Shown here piece by piece: positions 1 to 7,977 of a DNA stretch of 64,000 nucleotides (position 1 is the stretch's first letter; each line of letters starts with the position of its first letter). The stretch spans positions 84,811-148,810 of the forward strand of contig JAJZDX010000009.1 in the NCBI GenBank assembly GCA_021805865.1, given 5' to 3'. The translations under genes were made by a program, and so were the position numbers. This DNA is from Pseudomonadota bacterium. Lineage in GTDB: Bacteria; Pseudomonadota; Gammaproteobacteria; Steroidobacterales; Steroidobacteraceae. The notes beneath the pieces were generated by a model. That model saw only the letters and a list, made by a program, of their open reading frames with translations, did not search any database and was not told the origin of the DNA.

Positions 1-315
1 AACCATCTGTTCCTGCTGAGCTTGATCGGCCGCGAGATCACGGGCAAGGAGGCCGATGCCGCCCTCGGACAGGCCAATATCACGGTCAACAAGAACGCGG
101 TGCCGAACGACCCGCGCCCGCCGGCGATCAGCTCCGGCCTGCGCATCGGCACTCCGGCGGCCACGACGCGCGGCTTCCAGCAGGCCGAGGTCGAGCGGGT
201 CGCCGACCTCATCGCCGATGTGCTCGATGCCGGCGGCGCGCAGCAGGCGATCGCGCGCGCTCACTCGGAGGTGATCGAGCTCTGCCGCCGCTTCCCGGTG
301 TACTCGGTCTCGTAG
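1..315 (+). CDS. glyA: Serine hydroxymethyltransferase, C-terminal fragment
   Basis: The reading frame is open from the first base, so the gene is cut by the window edge and only about 104 C-terminal residues are visible. The visible part reads as the SHMT C-terminal domain: [20 protein letters not shown], then a proline-rich PNDPRPP turn and [13 protein letters not shown] is a PLP enzyme that interconverts serine and glycine and produces 5,10-methylene-THF. Its position 24 bp before nrdR is the common proteobacterial glyA-nrdR-rib arrangement. The catalytic lysine lies upstream of the window and cannot be checked. Confidence 0.93.
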   Translation, partial: NHLFLLSLIGREITGKEADAALGQANITVNKNAVPNDPRPPAISSGLRIGTPAATTRGFQQAEVERVADLIADVLDAGGAQQAIARAHSEVIELCRRFPVYSVS

Positions 316-339
316 AACGACCGGGGCCGCGGGCTGACC

Positions 340-918
340 ATGAAGTGTCCGTTCTGCGGTCACCTCGAGACGAAGGTCACGGATTCCCGGCTGGCCGGGG
401 AGGGCCGTCAGATCCGCCGCCGCCGGGAGTGCCTGGCATGCGGTGAGCGGTTTACGACCTTCGAGACCGCTGAGCTCGTGATGCCCGTGGTCGTCAAGGG
501 TGACCGCAGCCGCGAGCCGTTCGATGAGGCGAAGCTGCGCGCCGGCATGGAAAAGGCGCTGGAGAAGCGCCCGGTGCCGCGCGAAGCGCTCGATGAGGCG
601 GTGAGCCGCATCGTCCACCGTGCCCGCACGCTCGGGGAGCGGGAGATCTCCTCGAGCGGGATCGGCGAGCTGGTCATGGACGAGCTGCGCCGGCTCGATG
701 AGGTGGCCTATGTCCGCTTCGCCTCCGTGTACCGGCATTTCGAGGATGTCGAGGCCTTCCGCGACGAGATCCGCAAGCTGCGCAACCGCCGTGACGGCCG
801 GCCGCGCGCGCTTCGGGCGGCCGCCGGGCCCGCGACGGATCGCGGCCAGCTGCCGCTGCTGCCGGCCGAGCCACCGCCAGGCGGGCCGCCCGGGCACAAA
901 GAGGGGGAAGATCCATGA
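340..918 (+). CDS. nrdR: Transcriptional repressor NrdR
   Basis: NrdR is a nucleotide-sensing repressor of ribonucleotide reductase operons. The N-terminus has the zinc ribbon (MKCPFCG and CLACGERF, cysteines near residues 3, 6, 31 and 34), followed by an ATP-cone domain at about residues 49-139 ([20 protein letters not shown]). The protein is 192 residues. The family is usually about 150-170, and the extra length is a proline/arginine-rich tail after residue 150. It overlaps ribD by 4 bp (ATGA), which implies translational coupling. Confidence 0.95.
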   Translation: MKCPFCGHLETKVTDSRLAGEGRQIRRRRECLACGERFTTFETAELVMPVVVKGDRSREPFDEAKLRAGMEKALEKRPVPREALDEAVSRIVHRARTLGEREISSSGIGELVMDELRRLDEVAYVRFASVYRHFEDVEAFRDEIRKLRNRRDGRPRALRAAAGPATDRGQLPLLPAEPPPGGPPGHKEGEDP

Positions 919-2072
919 CCTCCGGGCCGTTTACGGAGTTCGACCGCACCGCGATGGCGCGCGCGGTGGTGTTGGCCGGGAAAGGCCTTACGACGACTCA
1001 TCCCAACCCCCGGGTGGGATGTGTGATCGCGCGGGGCGAGCGGATCGTGGGCGAGGGCTGGCACGAGCGCGCTGGCGAGCCGCATGCGGAGATTCATGCG
1101 CTGCGCGCGGCCGGTCCGCAGGCGGCCGGGGCAACGGCGTATGTGACGCTCGAGCCGTGCAGCCATCATGGGCGAACCCCGCCGTGCGCGGATGCACTGG
1201 TCGCCGCGCACGTGGGGCGTGTCGTGTTTGCCGTCGCGGATCCGAATCCGAGGGTCAATGGGCGAGGTGCGCAGATCCTGCGCAACGCCGGAATTCAGGT
1301 CGCTTCGGGCCTGCTCGAGCGGGAGGCCGCAGAGCTCAATCCGGGGTTTCTCAAGCGCATGCGCACCGGCAGGCCCTGGGTCCGGCTGAAGCTCGCCATG
1401 AGCCTGGATGGCCGAACGGCGCTCGCCAACGGCGCCAGTCACTGGATCACCGGCGAGGCGGCCCGGGAGGACGTGCAGCACTGGAGGGCGCGCAGCTCGG
1501 CCATCCTGACCGGCATCGGTACGATGCTCTCGGACGACCCCCGGCTCGATGTGCGCCTGCCCGAGCCGCCTTCGGGCCCGCGACCCAAGCCTTTGCGCGT
1601 GGTGCTCGATTCGAGGCTGCGCACACCGCCGGATGCGCGGATTTTCTCAACCGGCGGCGCCGTGCTGATCCTGACGTCGGAGCCCGCGGCCGGTCGCGAT
1701 GGCGATGTCGACCTCAAGCGCAGGCGCCTCATGGAGCATGCGGCGGTCGAGGCGATGGGGGCGGATGGGAGCGGCAGGCCGCGGCTGCCCGATGTGCTGG
1801 ATCGGCTCGGCCGGCAGGAGGTCAACGAGCTGTGGGTCGAGGCGGGAGCGACGCTCGCCGGCGCGTTTCTGCAGCAATCCCTGGCCGATGAGCTGCTGTT
1901 GTACGTCGCGCCGAAGCTGCTCGGCCCGCAGGCGCGGCCGCTGCTCGACTGGGAGGAAATCCGCGACCTGCGCCAGGCGCCGGGGTTTGTTCTCCTGGAG
2001 GTCGGCCGGATCGGTGCGGACCTGCGGCTGAGGCTGCGGCCGGATCACGATGAGGGCGGCACGGCTCTATAG
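915..2072 (+). CDS. ribD: Bifunctional diaminohydroxyphosphoribosylaminopyrimidine deaminase / 5-amino-6-(5-phosphoribosylamino)uracil reductase
   Basis: RibD performs the deamination and reduction steps of riboflavin synthesis. The N-terminal deaminase domain (about residues 8-150) has the zinc signature: HAE in [10 protein letters not shown] and [11 protein letters not shown]. The C-terminal reductase domain (about 160-380) includes [17 protein letters not shown] and the [13 protein letters not shown] segment. At 385 residues it is full length. The ATG overlaps the nrdR stop by 4 bp, and ribE follows within 45 bp. Confidence 0.95.
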   Translation: MTSGPFTEFDRTAMARAVVLAGKGLTTTHPNPRVGCVIARGERIVGEGWHERAGEPHAEIHALRAAGPQAAGATAYVTLEPCSHHGRTPPCADALVAAHVGRVVFAVADPNPRVNGRGAQILRNAGIQVASGLLEREAAELNPGFLKRMRTGRPWVRLKLAMSLDGRTALANGASHWITGEAAREDVQHWRARSSAILTGIGTMLSDDPRLDVRLPEPPSGPRPKPLRVVLDSRLRTPPDARIFSTGGAVLILTSEPAAGRDGDVDLKRRRLMEHAAVEAMGADGSGRPRLPDVLDRLGRQEVNELWVEAGATLAGAFLQQSLADELLLYVAPKLLGPQARPLLDWEEIRDLRQAPGFVLLEVGRIGADLRLRLRPDHDEGGTAL

Positions 2073-2113
2073 TGTGCGGCCCGCGACCGGGGTGGGCCGG
2101 AGAGGTATTGGAT

Positions 2114-2719
2114 ATGTTCACGGGTATCGTTCAAGATGTCGGTCGGCTGACGGCAAGCGAGGCGCGCGGTGGGGATGTGCGCATGGTGTTCGCCTTCGAC
2201 CGGCTCGACCCGGCCGGGATGCGCATCGGCGACAGCATCTGCGTGCAGGGCTGTTGCCTGACCGTGGTGCAGTTCCAGGAGCGCGCGTTTGTGGCGGATG
2301 TGTCGCGCGAGACGCTCTCGCTCACCACGCTCGGTGCGCTCGGGCCCGGCTCGCGAGTGAATCTCGAGCCCTCGCTCAGAGTGGGCGACCCGCTGGGCGG
2401 GCATCTGGTCTCGGGCCACGTCGATGGCGTGGGTCAGGTCGTTGGGATTCGCGAGGATGCCCGCTCGAGCCGCATCGAGATGACCGTTCCGGTGCCGCTC
2501 GCGCGCTACATCGCCCGCAAGGGCTCCGTGGCGGTCGATGGGGTCAGCCTGACCGTCAATGAGGTGCGCGATGACCTCTTCGGCGTCAATCTGATCCCGC
2601 ACACGCAGCAGGTGACGACGCTCGGTGTGCTCGCCGTGGGCACTCGCGTCAACATCGAGGTCGATCAGATGGCGCGGTACGCAGAACGGATTCTAGGCAA
2701 TTCCGTATCGGTCCGCTAA
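2114..2719 (+). CDS. ribE: Riboflavin synthase alpha chain, 3' end supplied by the integrated element
   Basis: This enzyme dismutates two molecules of 6,7-dimethyl-8-ribityllumazine to riboflavin. The start is set by the canonical MFTGIVQ N-terminus at 2114; the longer ORF-track start adds non-conserved residues. The family's internal duplication is visible (two lumazine-binding barrels of about 95 residues, with GDSICVQGCCLTV and KGSVAVDGVSLTVN). The last 15 residues (ARYAERILGNSVSVR) appear to be encoded by the inserted element. The displaced chromosomal tail ARYAERLLTAQPDIP lies at 16724-16771 behind the element. Both versions give 201 residues, so the enzyme is probably functional. Splitting the gene this way is inference from the sequence match. 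Confidence 0.92.
   Translation: MFTGIVQDVGRLTASEARGGDVRMVFAFDRLDPAGMRIGDSICVQGCCLTVVQFQERAFVADVSRETLSLTTLGALGPGSRVNLEPSLRVGDPLGGHLVSGHVDGVGQVVGIREDARSSRIEMTVPVPLARYIARKGSVAVDGVSLTVNEVRDDLFGVNLIPHTQQVTTLGVLAVGTRVNIEVDQMARYAERILGNSVSVR
2666..2700 (+). other. attL, left junction of the element inside the ribE 3' end
   Basis: TGGCGCG (2670-2676) is shared exactly with the right junction at 16722-16728. Beyond it the two sites stay similar but differ mainly at codon third positions (CGG/CGA, TAC/TAT, GCA/GCC, GAA/GAG). This is the pattern expected when an element carries its own recoded copy of the target gene's 3' end. The exact crossover within the core is not resolvable. Confidence 0.75.
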
Positions 2720-2795
2720 TCTGCTGAAAACCCTTGATTTTCTACCGTAAGCATTACTTCCCGTTCCGAGCCGTTCCGCTGGATTCTAGCACATC

Positions 2796-2848
2796 TTGAC
2801 GGTATCTTTGACGGTATTCCTGGTCTACCTATGACCGATACCGTCATT
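2796..2848. promoter_or_regulatory. Probable integrase arm-type sites, left end
   Basis: TTGACGGTAT occurs twice in direct orientation (2796 and 2808), and its inverse (GATACCGTCA) at 2837, just before the integrase start. Related GTCGGTATC and GACGGTATC copies lie at 16639-16659 near attR. Repeats of one motif at both ends of an integrase-bearing element are typical of integrase arm-binding sites. Binding is inferred. Confidence 0.55.
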
Positions 2849-2862
2849 TTGAGGATTCCGGC

Positions 2863-4041
2863 ATGCTAAGCGATAGCAAGGTGCGACAGGCCAAGCCCAA
2901 AGACGGCCCCTACAAGCTTGCTGATGGGGGGGGGCTTTATGTCTACGTCAGTCCCACGGGGGCGAAAAGCTGGCGCTATGACTATCGGTTCCATGGGCGC
3001 CGCAAAACCGTCACCTTTGGTTTGTATCCCGAACTTTCCCTGGCCATGGCCCGTGAGCGCCATCATGAGGCGCGCCGGTTGGTGGCCTCTGGATTCGACC
3101 CAGCGAGCAAAAAACAGCAGGACCGCCGCCAGGCCATCAAGGGCGCCGCGAATACCGTTCGGGCGATCGGGGAAGACTGGTACGCCGAACTCTCGCCGCA
3201 CAAGAGCGAGACATGGCGGCAGAACGTGCGCCGCTGGCTCGATCAGCGGATCTATCCGACCATCGGGGAGCGGCCGGCATCCGATGTCACCTCGGCCGAC
3301 GTGCTCGCGCTCGTGAAGGACATGGCGAGGAACCATCCGAAGTCCGCCGAGACCGTGCGGCAGATGCTCTCGCGGATTTTCGTCTATGGCGTGCGCAATC
3401 AGCGTTGCGCGGGCGACCCCGCACATGCGGTGCGAGGCGCCGTCATCGTTCCCCCGGTCGCTTCGTATCAGCCCATCCGGGTCGGTGAAATCCACGGCTT
3501 CCTGGAGAGTTTGCGCGCCTATCAGGGGCGCCGCCCGACCATCCTTGTCGCCGAACTCCTGCTGCTTACCTGCGTGCGCAAAACTGAGCTCACCGAGGCC
3601 CAGGTAAGCGAGATCGATTTAGAAGCCAAGCTGTGGCGTATTCCGGGCGCCCGCATGAAGAACGGCCTGGATCATGTCGTGCCGCTCTCTCGCCAGGCGC
3701 TCGAACTATTCCGCGAGGCTGTCTCGCTTAACTGCGGCTCCCGCTTCCTATTCCCGAGCTTTTCCCGGCTCGATAAACCGATGTCCAGGAGCACGTTGAA
3801 TGTGATGTGGAAACGCTGCGCCCTGGCCACCCCGCCGCATGCGTTGCGCGCGACGTTCTCGACTGCGGCGAACGAGTCCGGGCGCTTCCGGCCCGACGTG
3901 ATCGAGAAGACGTTGGCTCATGTCGAGCGCAATCGGGTCCGGCGCGCCTACAACGCGGCCGCGTATTTCGAGGAGCGACGCGAACTGCTCCAATGGTGGG
4001 GCGACCTTGTAAACTCCAGGCGAACTGAGGATGCGGCATAA
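2863..4041 (+). CDS. Tyrosine-type site-specific integrase, P4/DUF4102 family
   Basis: This 392-residue integrase has the N-terminal arm-binding DUF4102 domain (about 1-90, DGGGLYVYVSPTGAKSW). A core-binding SAM-like domain follows (about 100-185), then the catalytic domain (about 205-375). Catalytic residues are visible: Arg near 239 (TCVRKTEL), His/Arg in HALRATFS (326-329), His in LAHVERN (353) and the Tyr nucleophile in RRAYNAAAY (about 363). It should catalyse integration and excision at the ribE site. The gene sits directly beside attL, as usual for this family. Unlike most relatives, which target tRNA genes, the target here is a protein-coding gene. Confidence 0.93.
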   Translation: MLSDSKVRQAKPKDGPYKLADGGGLYVYVSPTGAKSWRYDYRFHGRRKTVTFGLYPELSLAMARERHHEARRLVASGFDPASKKQQDRRQAIKGAANTVRAIGEDWYAELSPHKSETWRQNVRRWLDQRIYPTIGERPASDVTSADVLALVKDMARNHPKSAETVRQMLSRIFVYGVRNQRCAGDPAHAVRGAVIVPPVASYQPIRVGEIHGFLESLRAYQGRRPTILVAELLLLTCVRKTELTEAQVSEIDLEAKLWRIPGARMKNGLDHVVPLSRQALELFREAVSLNCGSRFLFPSFSRLDKPMSRSTLNVMWKRCALATPPHALRATFSTAANESGRFRPDVIEKTLAHVERNRVRRAYNAAAYFEERRELLQWWGDLVNSRRTEDAA

Positions 4042-4221
4042 AGTTTGAATTGCAATTCAAAATATAGAAACTGTGCATTGTGGCCAAGATGCGAGGCGGC
4101 ATAAAGTTTGATGCCGGCATCTAAATGTAGAAACTGTGCATTGTGGCCAAGATGCGAGGCGGCATAAAGTTTGATTCCGGAATCTAAATATAGAAACTGT
4201 GCATTATGGCCAAGATGCGAG
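4033..4221 (+). repeat. Repeat family A: three 63-bp tandem units, each with a different perfect 12-bp palindrome
   Basis: Three units start at 4033, 4096 and 4159. Flanks (GCGGCATAAAGTTT and ATAGAAACTGTGCATT, then GGCCAAGATGCGAG) are almost identical. The centre is always a perfect palindrome of different sequence: GAATTGCAATTC (4047-4058), GATGCCGGCATC (4110-4121), GATTCCGGAATC (4173-4184). Each change in one arm is matched in the other. The first unit overlaps the last codons of the integrase. Function is unknown. The regularity suggests a protein-bound array or structured RNA/ssDNA. Confidence 0.9.
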
Positions 4222-4320
4222 GTGATGCCGATGCGCGCCGCGCCGTAAGGGTTGCCGGCCTCACTCGATTGGGGACTACATCGCCGGATGCTCTGATGAA
4301 CGTTCAGCGGCGTGACTCTG

Positions 4321-4411
4321 TTATCCGGATAATTCCCATGCGATTCTGAAAGTATAGACTTAACCCAAGCAGCGTAGGGCTATTGTGTTCACAATTCCCG
4401 TGCGACTCTGT
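4321..4411 (+). repeat. Repeat family B, left pair
   Basis: Two copies of a 62-67-bp unit made of a palindrome followed by (A)ATTCCCATGCGATTCTG. The palindromes are TTATCCGGATAA (4321-4332) and ATTGTG-TT-CACAAT (4382-4395). The same unit recurs three times at 5072-5250 on the other side of the ParB-like gene, in the same orientation. The second copy lies within the 3' end of the ParB-like ORF, so its last codons are repeat sequence. Confidence 0.85.
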
Positions 4412-5097
4412 AATTGATGGGAAGCTAAAGATTCAGAGCGATTGGCTGAGATCCCGGAATGCACGCGGACAATGCATGCAAAGAGCTTTTCGCAATGTTG
4501 GTACTGCGTCCGTAGTGGTTCACTACTCCAATCCATTTCACGCAGGAACTTATCTGCCAGCTCGAGTGGATTCTCCGATTTGGACTCCGAAATCAGATCA
4601 TTCAGCATCATTTCGGCACGCGCGAGAAACCGCTTGACGTATGGCGTCCCGGGCACGTAGGCGTCTCCGCTGGTTTGCCGATGCTCTCGAAGCGCCTTTG
4701 AGCTGCGGCTCTGTTGGAGCCGGGTTCCGAGAACCTTCTTGCGCTCGTTTTTGTCCTGAAGCTGCACGATCTGCTTTTGCGCATGCGGCTTCAAATCCAC
4801 GATGCGCGCGCCCTCATTCACCGTGACCCTGCCGTCCTCAACCGCCTTGAAGACTTCGGGGATGCCCTGCTTTTTGACCTTGATTGCGCGCTGCACTGTG
4901 TTCTCGCCTATACCGAGTTTCTTTGCGATGATTTCTGCTGTACCGCCCGTCTCAACCTTAGAACCATGTGGTTCTAAGGTTGGCCGAGTTCCAGCAAGCG
5001 CGACTTGCCGAGCCTTCGCCCGCTTGCTCTCCACCTCCGCCAAGGCTAGGCACACATGCAAATTTCCCAGCGGGGCTATTATTCGAATAATTCCCAT
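4360..5097 (-). CDS. ParB-like HTH protein, probably truncated at its N-terminus
   Basis: The central part (from about LALAEVESKRAKARQ) matches the helix-turn-helix region of ParB/KorB-like proteins of phages and plasmids: TAEIIAKKLGIGENTVQRAI, then GIPEVFKAVEDGRVTVNEGA. The ParB/sulfiredoxin-like domain that normally precedes this HTH is missing. Upstream codons are translated copies of repeat family B. The ORF track begins at 5223. I use the ATG at 5097, but a start near 5060 is equally possible. The C-terminal 15-20 codons are also repeat sequence. It may be an adapted DNA-binding protein acting on the flanking repeats, or a pseudogene. Confidence 0.55.
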   Translation of the reverse strand: MGIIRIIAPLGNLHVCLALAEVESKRAKARQVALAGTRPTLEPHGSKVETGGTAEIIAKKLGIGENTVQRAIKVKKQGIPEVFKAVEDGRVTVNEGARIVDLKPHAQKQIVQLQDKNERKKVLGTRLQQSRSSKALREHRQTSGDAYVPGTPYVKRFLARAEMMLNDLISESKSENPLELADKFLREMDWSSEPLRTQYQHCEKLFACIVRVHSGISANRSESLASHQLQSRTGIVNTIALRCLG

Positions 5098-5250
5098 GCG
5101 ATTCTGAAAGTATAGCCTGGACAGAATGAAGCCCCGTTGGGCTATTGTTCGAACAATTCCCATGCGATTCTGTAAGCGTGGACTGAACCGGATGAAGTCC
5201 CGCCGGGGATATTGTTTTAACAATTCCCATGTAATCCTGAGAGCATACCC
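5072..5250 (+). repeat. Repeat family B, right triplet
   Basis: Three tandem units with a 66-67-bp period. Palindromes are ATTATTCGAATAAT (5078-5091), ATTGTTCGAACAAT (5144-5157) and ATTGTT-TT-AACAAT (5211-5224). Each is followed by TCCCATGCGATTCTG, or TCCCATGTAATCCTG in the last. Arm differences between copies are compensatory. The units overlap the upstream end of the minus-strand ParB-like gene, so they could lie in its promoter or 5' leader. Confidence 0.85.
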
Positions 5251-5407
5251 TGAGCCAGCCTGGTGGACCCAGGTGGCATGAATCTATCCTGCGAGCATAC
5301 CCTCGGCAGCTGAAGCAGCGGCTTCAGGCGGGACGTTTTTTTGAGCTTTAGATTCCTTCTGACATTTCGCTGAACCATACGTAATCGCTTCATCGATGAC
5401 GATCTGA

Positions 5408-5431
5408 CCCCGCATCTGCGGGGTTTTTTTT
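5408..5431 (+). terminator. Rho-independent terminator 1
   Basis: The stem CCCCGCA-TC-TGCGGGG is followed by eight T. It lies on the plus strand before the AlpA-like gene, between the minus-strand ParB-like gene and the rightward replication operon. A second similar terminator starts exactly 63 bp downstream. Confidence 0.8.
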
Positions 5432-5470
5432 GGCCTGAAAATCTTCCGCGCGCCCTCGGCGCACCCATCG

Positions 5471-5494
5471 GCCCGCACACGCGGGCTTTTTTTT
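5471..5494 (+). terminator. Rho-independent terminator 2
   Basis: The stem GCCCGC-ACAC-GCGGGC is followed by eight T, 13 bp before the AlpA-like ATG. Downstream sequence (TTTTTTTTGG, then GAAAAT) matches what follows terminator 1, so the two look duplicated with different stems. So close to a start codon, it may act as an attenuator of alpA transcription. Confidence 0.75.
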
Positions 5495-5506
5495 GGAGAC
5501 CCGAAA

Positions 5507-5767
5507 ATGGTTTCGCCAGTCGCTAACTTCGATTCCGCAAAGATTGCCTGGGACGCCCCGTTGTTGAACCGTGCTCAAGTTTTGAGAGCGTATGGCGGCA
5601 GGTCCGTTTCCTGGTTGTACGCCGAGATGACGGCCGGACGGATACCACGCCCCGTTCGGATTGGGCGTGCTGGTGTCGCGTGGCCAACGGACCAAATCAG
5701 GGCGGACATTCAAAAGAAACTGGCCGCCGGGCCGGTGACTTATCCGCCCAGGGCAACGGCGGCCTGA
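5507..5767 (+). CDS. AlpA-family phage regulatory protein
   Basis: This 86-residue protein has the AlpA/MerR-like winged-helix pattern: LLNRAQVLRAYGGRSVSWLYAEM, then GRIPRPVRIGRAGVAWPTDQI. AlpA-type proteins of P4-like elements activate integrase or excision and early genes. It opens the rightward cluster just after two terminators, consistent with an early switch gene. The start has a GGAGA ribosome-binding sequence 9 bp upstream. Confidence 0.8.
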   Translation: MVSPVANFDSAKIAWDAPLLNRAQVLRAYGGRSVSWLYAEMTAGRIPRPVRIGRAGVAWPTDQIRADIQKKLAAGPVTYPPRATAA

Positions 5768-5962
5768 AACAAAAATGCCCGGCAGGCTGGCAGGCCGCAC
5801 CGGGCAATGAGGATTCAACGTGCGAATTCTACGACATCGCTACGTCCATGTGAAGCGGAAACAAAGGTGCGGTACGTGCTCGCGACCGGCGCATTGGCCG
5901 GTTTGCCCGGCACGTTTGTCTGCGTTTCCGGCGCTCATGCGGCTGCTGGCTGGAGGCGCGCG

Positions 5963-6739
5963 ATGAGTACCAAACGTGCGCCTTGCCCGGTCTGCAACCG
6001 GGGCTCAAAAGACTCCGCTCTTGCAATCACGGAAGATGAACGCGGGACCGTTTCCTTTTGCCATCGATGCGGGTACACCAAAGCCGAGAACTTCGAGCGC
6101 CGACCTGACATTACACCGGCGCCGACTCGTTCCGCCGAGCCGCTCGAGTGGTCCGAGCGCGCCGAGTCAATTTGGCGCCGCACCCAAGCGCTGCGGGGAA
6201 CCGCAGGTGAAATCTATTTGCGGCACCGTGGTTGTATGTTGCCGCCGCCTGACAGCGACCTGCGGTTTCTCGAACCGACAGACCGACATCCGCCAACGCT
6301 GTGCGCACGGATCACCGACGCCAGAACCAACAAGCCGTTGAGCCTGCACTTTACGAGACTTGCGCGCGATGGCCGAGGAAAGGCCGGATCCGAACAAGAC
6401 AAACTCTTGCTGGGGGGTCACCGCAAGAAAGGCGGCGTCATCAGATTGTGGCCCGATGAAGCCGTGACCTACGGGCTTGCCATCGCCGAAGGTGTAGAGT
6501 CGGCTCTCGCGGCAGCGCACCTGCTCAGCCCGGTATGGGCGGCCGTCGATGCCGGCAACCTGGAGTTGTTCCCGGTGCTCCCCGGCATCGAGGCGTTGAC
6601 AGTTTTTGCCGATCACGACCCGGTCGGGCTCAAGGCCGCTCGGACATGCGCGCGACGCTGGGCCGATGCCGGACGAGAGGTTGAAATCGCCACCCCAATT
6701 CTGGACGGCGCCGACGTGGCCGATGTGGTGACAAGATGA
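5963..6739 (+). CDS. Zinc-ribbon/TOPRIM primase-like protein
   Basis: A 258-residue protein with an N-terminal zinc ribbon (CPVCNRG and CHRCGY). A TOPRIM domain follows (AIAEGVESALAA and the acidic FADHDPVG motif near residues 210-220). This organisation is that of P4/plasmid-type primases that prime element replication. I prefer the ATG at 5963, with GGAGGCGCG just upstream, over the ORF-track start at 5807. The extra 52 residues are not conserved-looking. The stop overlaps the helicase gene by 4 bp. Confidence 0.78.
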   Translation: MSTKRAPCPVCNRGSKDSALAITEDERGTVSFCHRCGYTKAENFERRPDITPAPTRSAEPLEWSERAESIWRRTQALRGTAGEIYLRHRGCMLPPPDSDLRFLEPTDRHPPTLCARITDARTNKPLSLHFTRLARDGRGKAGSEQDKLLLGGHRKKGGVIRLWPDEAVTYGLAIAEGVESALAAAHLLSPVWAAVDAGNLELFPVLPGIEALTVFADHDPVGLKAARTCARRWADAGREVEIATPILDGADVADVVTR

Positions 6740-7977
6740 CGCCCGAGGAAAAAATACGCGCTGGCACGCGCATCGAGCGCATCGCGAGCGCATCGGGCTC
6801 CGAAGTTGCGGCGCTCGATATAGGCGAGCCGCCGACTTGGATGGATGAAGGGCCCCCGCTCGAGGAGCCGAGGGGGTCGGATGGGCGTCCGGATAAATCT
6901 GAATCGACGCCAGCCGTTTCGCATCGAGCGCTCGTGCCATGGTCAGCGCTTGAGGGCCGCGAACCGCCAGCGCGCGAGTGGATCATTCCGCACTGGATTC
7001 CTCATCATCACATGACCCTGCTCGCCGGCAGGGGCGGCGTCGGCAAAACCTTGCTCGCGCAGCACATCGGGACTGCGCTTGCGATCGGGCGCGAGTTCAT
7101 CGAGCCGCTCGAGCCGCGGCGGGTACTCATGTGGGCAGGCGAGGATGATCAGGCCGAACTGTGGCGTCGGCAGATTGAAATTTCGGGCTGGATGGGCTCG
7201 CCGCTGCCGGCCCTGACCGACCGCTTCTTCCTTCAAAGCTATACCGGCGTCGATATCACGCTCTGCGCGACGATTTACGGCGCGCTCACGGCCACGCCAG
7301 TACTCCATGAACTGCGAGGGCAAGTTCAGGACTACCGGGCCGATGTGGTCATCTTGGACAACATCGCCCGCCTATTCGGCGGCAACGAGAACGACCGGCA
7401 TGCCGTCACAACCTTCTGTGCGCTCGTGCAGGGCGCGTGCGCCCCGGCCGCCGTAATACTACTGGGACACCCCGCAAAGGCCGCCGGGAGCGAATACAGC
7501 GGCTCTACGGCGTGGGAAGGGGCTGTCCGCGCCCGCCTTTATCTAGGGAACCGCCCCCCTGACCAGGATCAAGCGGACAACGATACTCCCGCTGATGACA
7601 ACGTGCGCTATCTCGCCCGGCGCAAGGCGAACTACTCCCCGCTCGATATTCGACGCTTCACGCTGGCAGACGGTGGCGTGCTAATTCCGGATGAGGCGCA
7701 GATCACTCATGGCAAACAGCCCACGGGCGAGTTCACGAAGGACATCGTGCGGCGCGCCGTCACCAAGCTTGCCGCACGGGAGATCTTCGGGACCGCCAGT
7801 ACAGCCAGTCCGAGCTACCTGCCCAGACTCGCCAGGCAGTACAAGCTGCTCGAGACCACCACCGAGAAAAGCTTCGCCGCCGCGATGCGGGAAATGGTCA
7901 TGGCGGCCGAACTCATCAGCCGCGAAGTGGGGCGCACCGCCGATCGCCACCCGCGGGCTGGGCTGGTGCTGCCATGA
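6736..7977 (+). CDS. RepA-like AAA ATPase, replicative helicase of the element
   Basis: 413 residues. Walker A GRGGVGKT lies at about 98-105, preceded by HWIPHHHMTLLA. A Walker B-like segment, DVVILDNIARLFGG, sits near 205-218, and GHPAKAAGSEYSGSTAWEGAVRAR follows. This matches the RepA/KaiC-like hexameric helicases of plasmids and P4-like phages. It is coupled to the primase-like gene by an ATGA overlap and should unwind DNA for autonomous replication. The C-terminal region, after about 320, looks like a winged-helix segment. Confidence 0.85.
   Translation: MTPEEKIRAGTRIERIASASGSEVAALDIGEPPTWMDEGPPLEEPRGSDGRPDKSESTPAVSHRALVPWSALEGREPPAREWIIPHWIPHHHMTLLAGRGGVGKTLLAQHIGTALAIGREFIEPLEPRRVLMWAGEDDQAELWRRQIEISGWMGSPLPALTDRFFLQSYTGVDITLCATIYGALTATPVLHELRGQVQDYRADVVILDNIARLFGGNENDRHAVTTFCALVQGACAPAAVILLGHPAKAAGSEYSGSTAWEGAVRARLYLGNRPPDQDQADNDTPADDNVRYLARRKANYSPLDIRRFTLADGGVLIPDEAQITHGKQPTGEFTKDIVRRAVTKLAAREIFGTASTASPSYLPRLARQYKLLETTTEKSFAAAMREMVMAAELISREVGRTADRHPRAGLVLP

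Noticed and set aside
4033-4221. CRISPR-like array
   Set aside because: The variable segments are only 12 bp and each is a palindrome, the conserved part is about 51 bp, and there is no cas gene.
5217-5480. Minus-strand ORFs upstream of the ParB-like gene
   Set aside because: They cross two plus-strand terminators and the repeats; composition is not protein-like and no ribosome-binding site is convincing.
4321-5494. Type III toxin-antitoxin (repeat RNA plus endoRNase toxin)
   Set aside because: Repeats and terminators are suggestive, but the adjacent genes are a ParB-like HTH protein and AlpA, not a ToxN-type nuclease.
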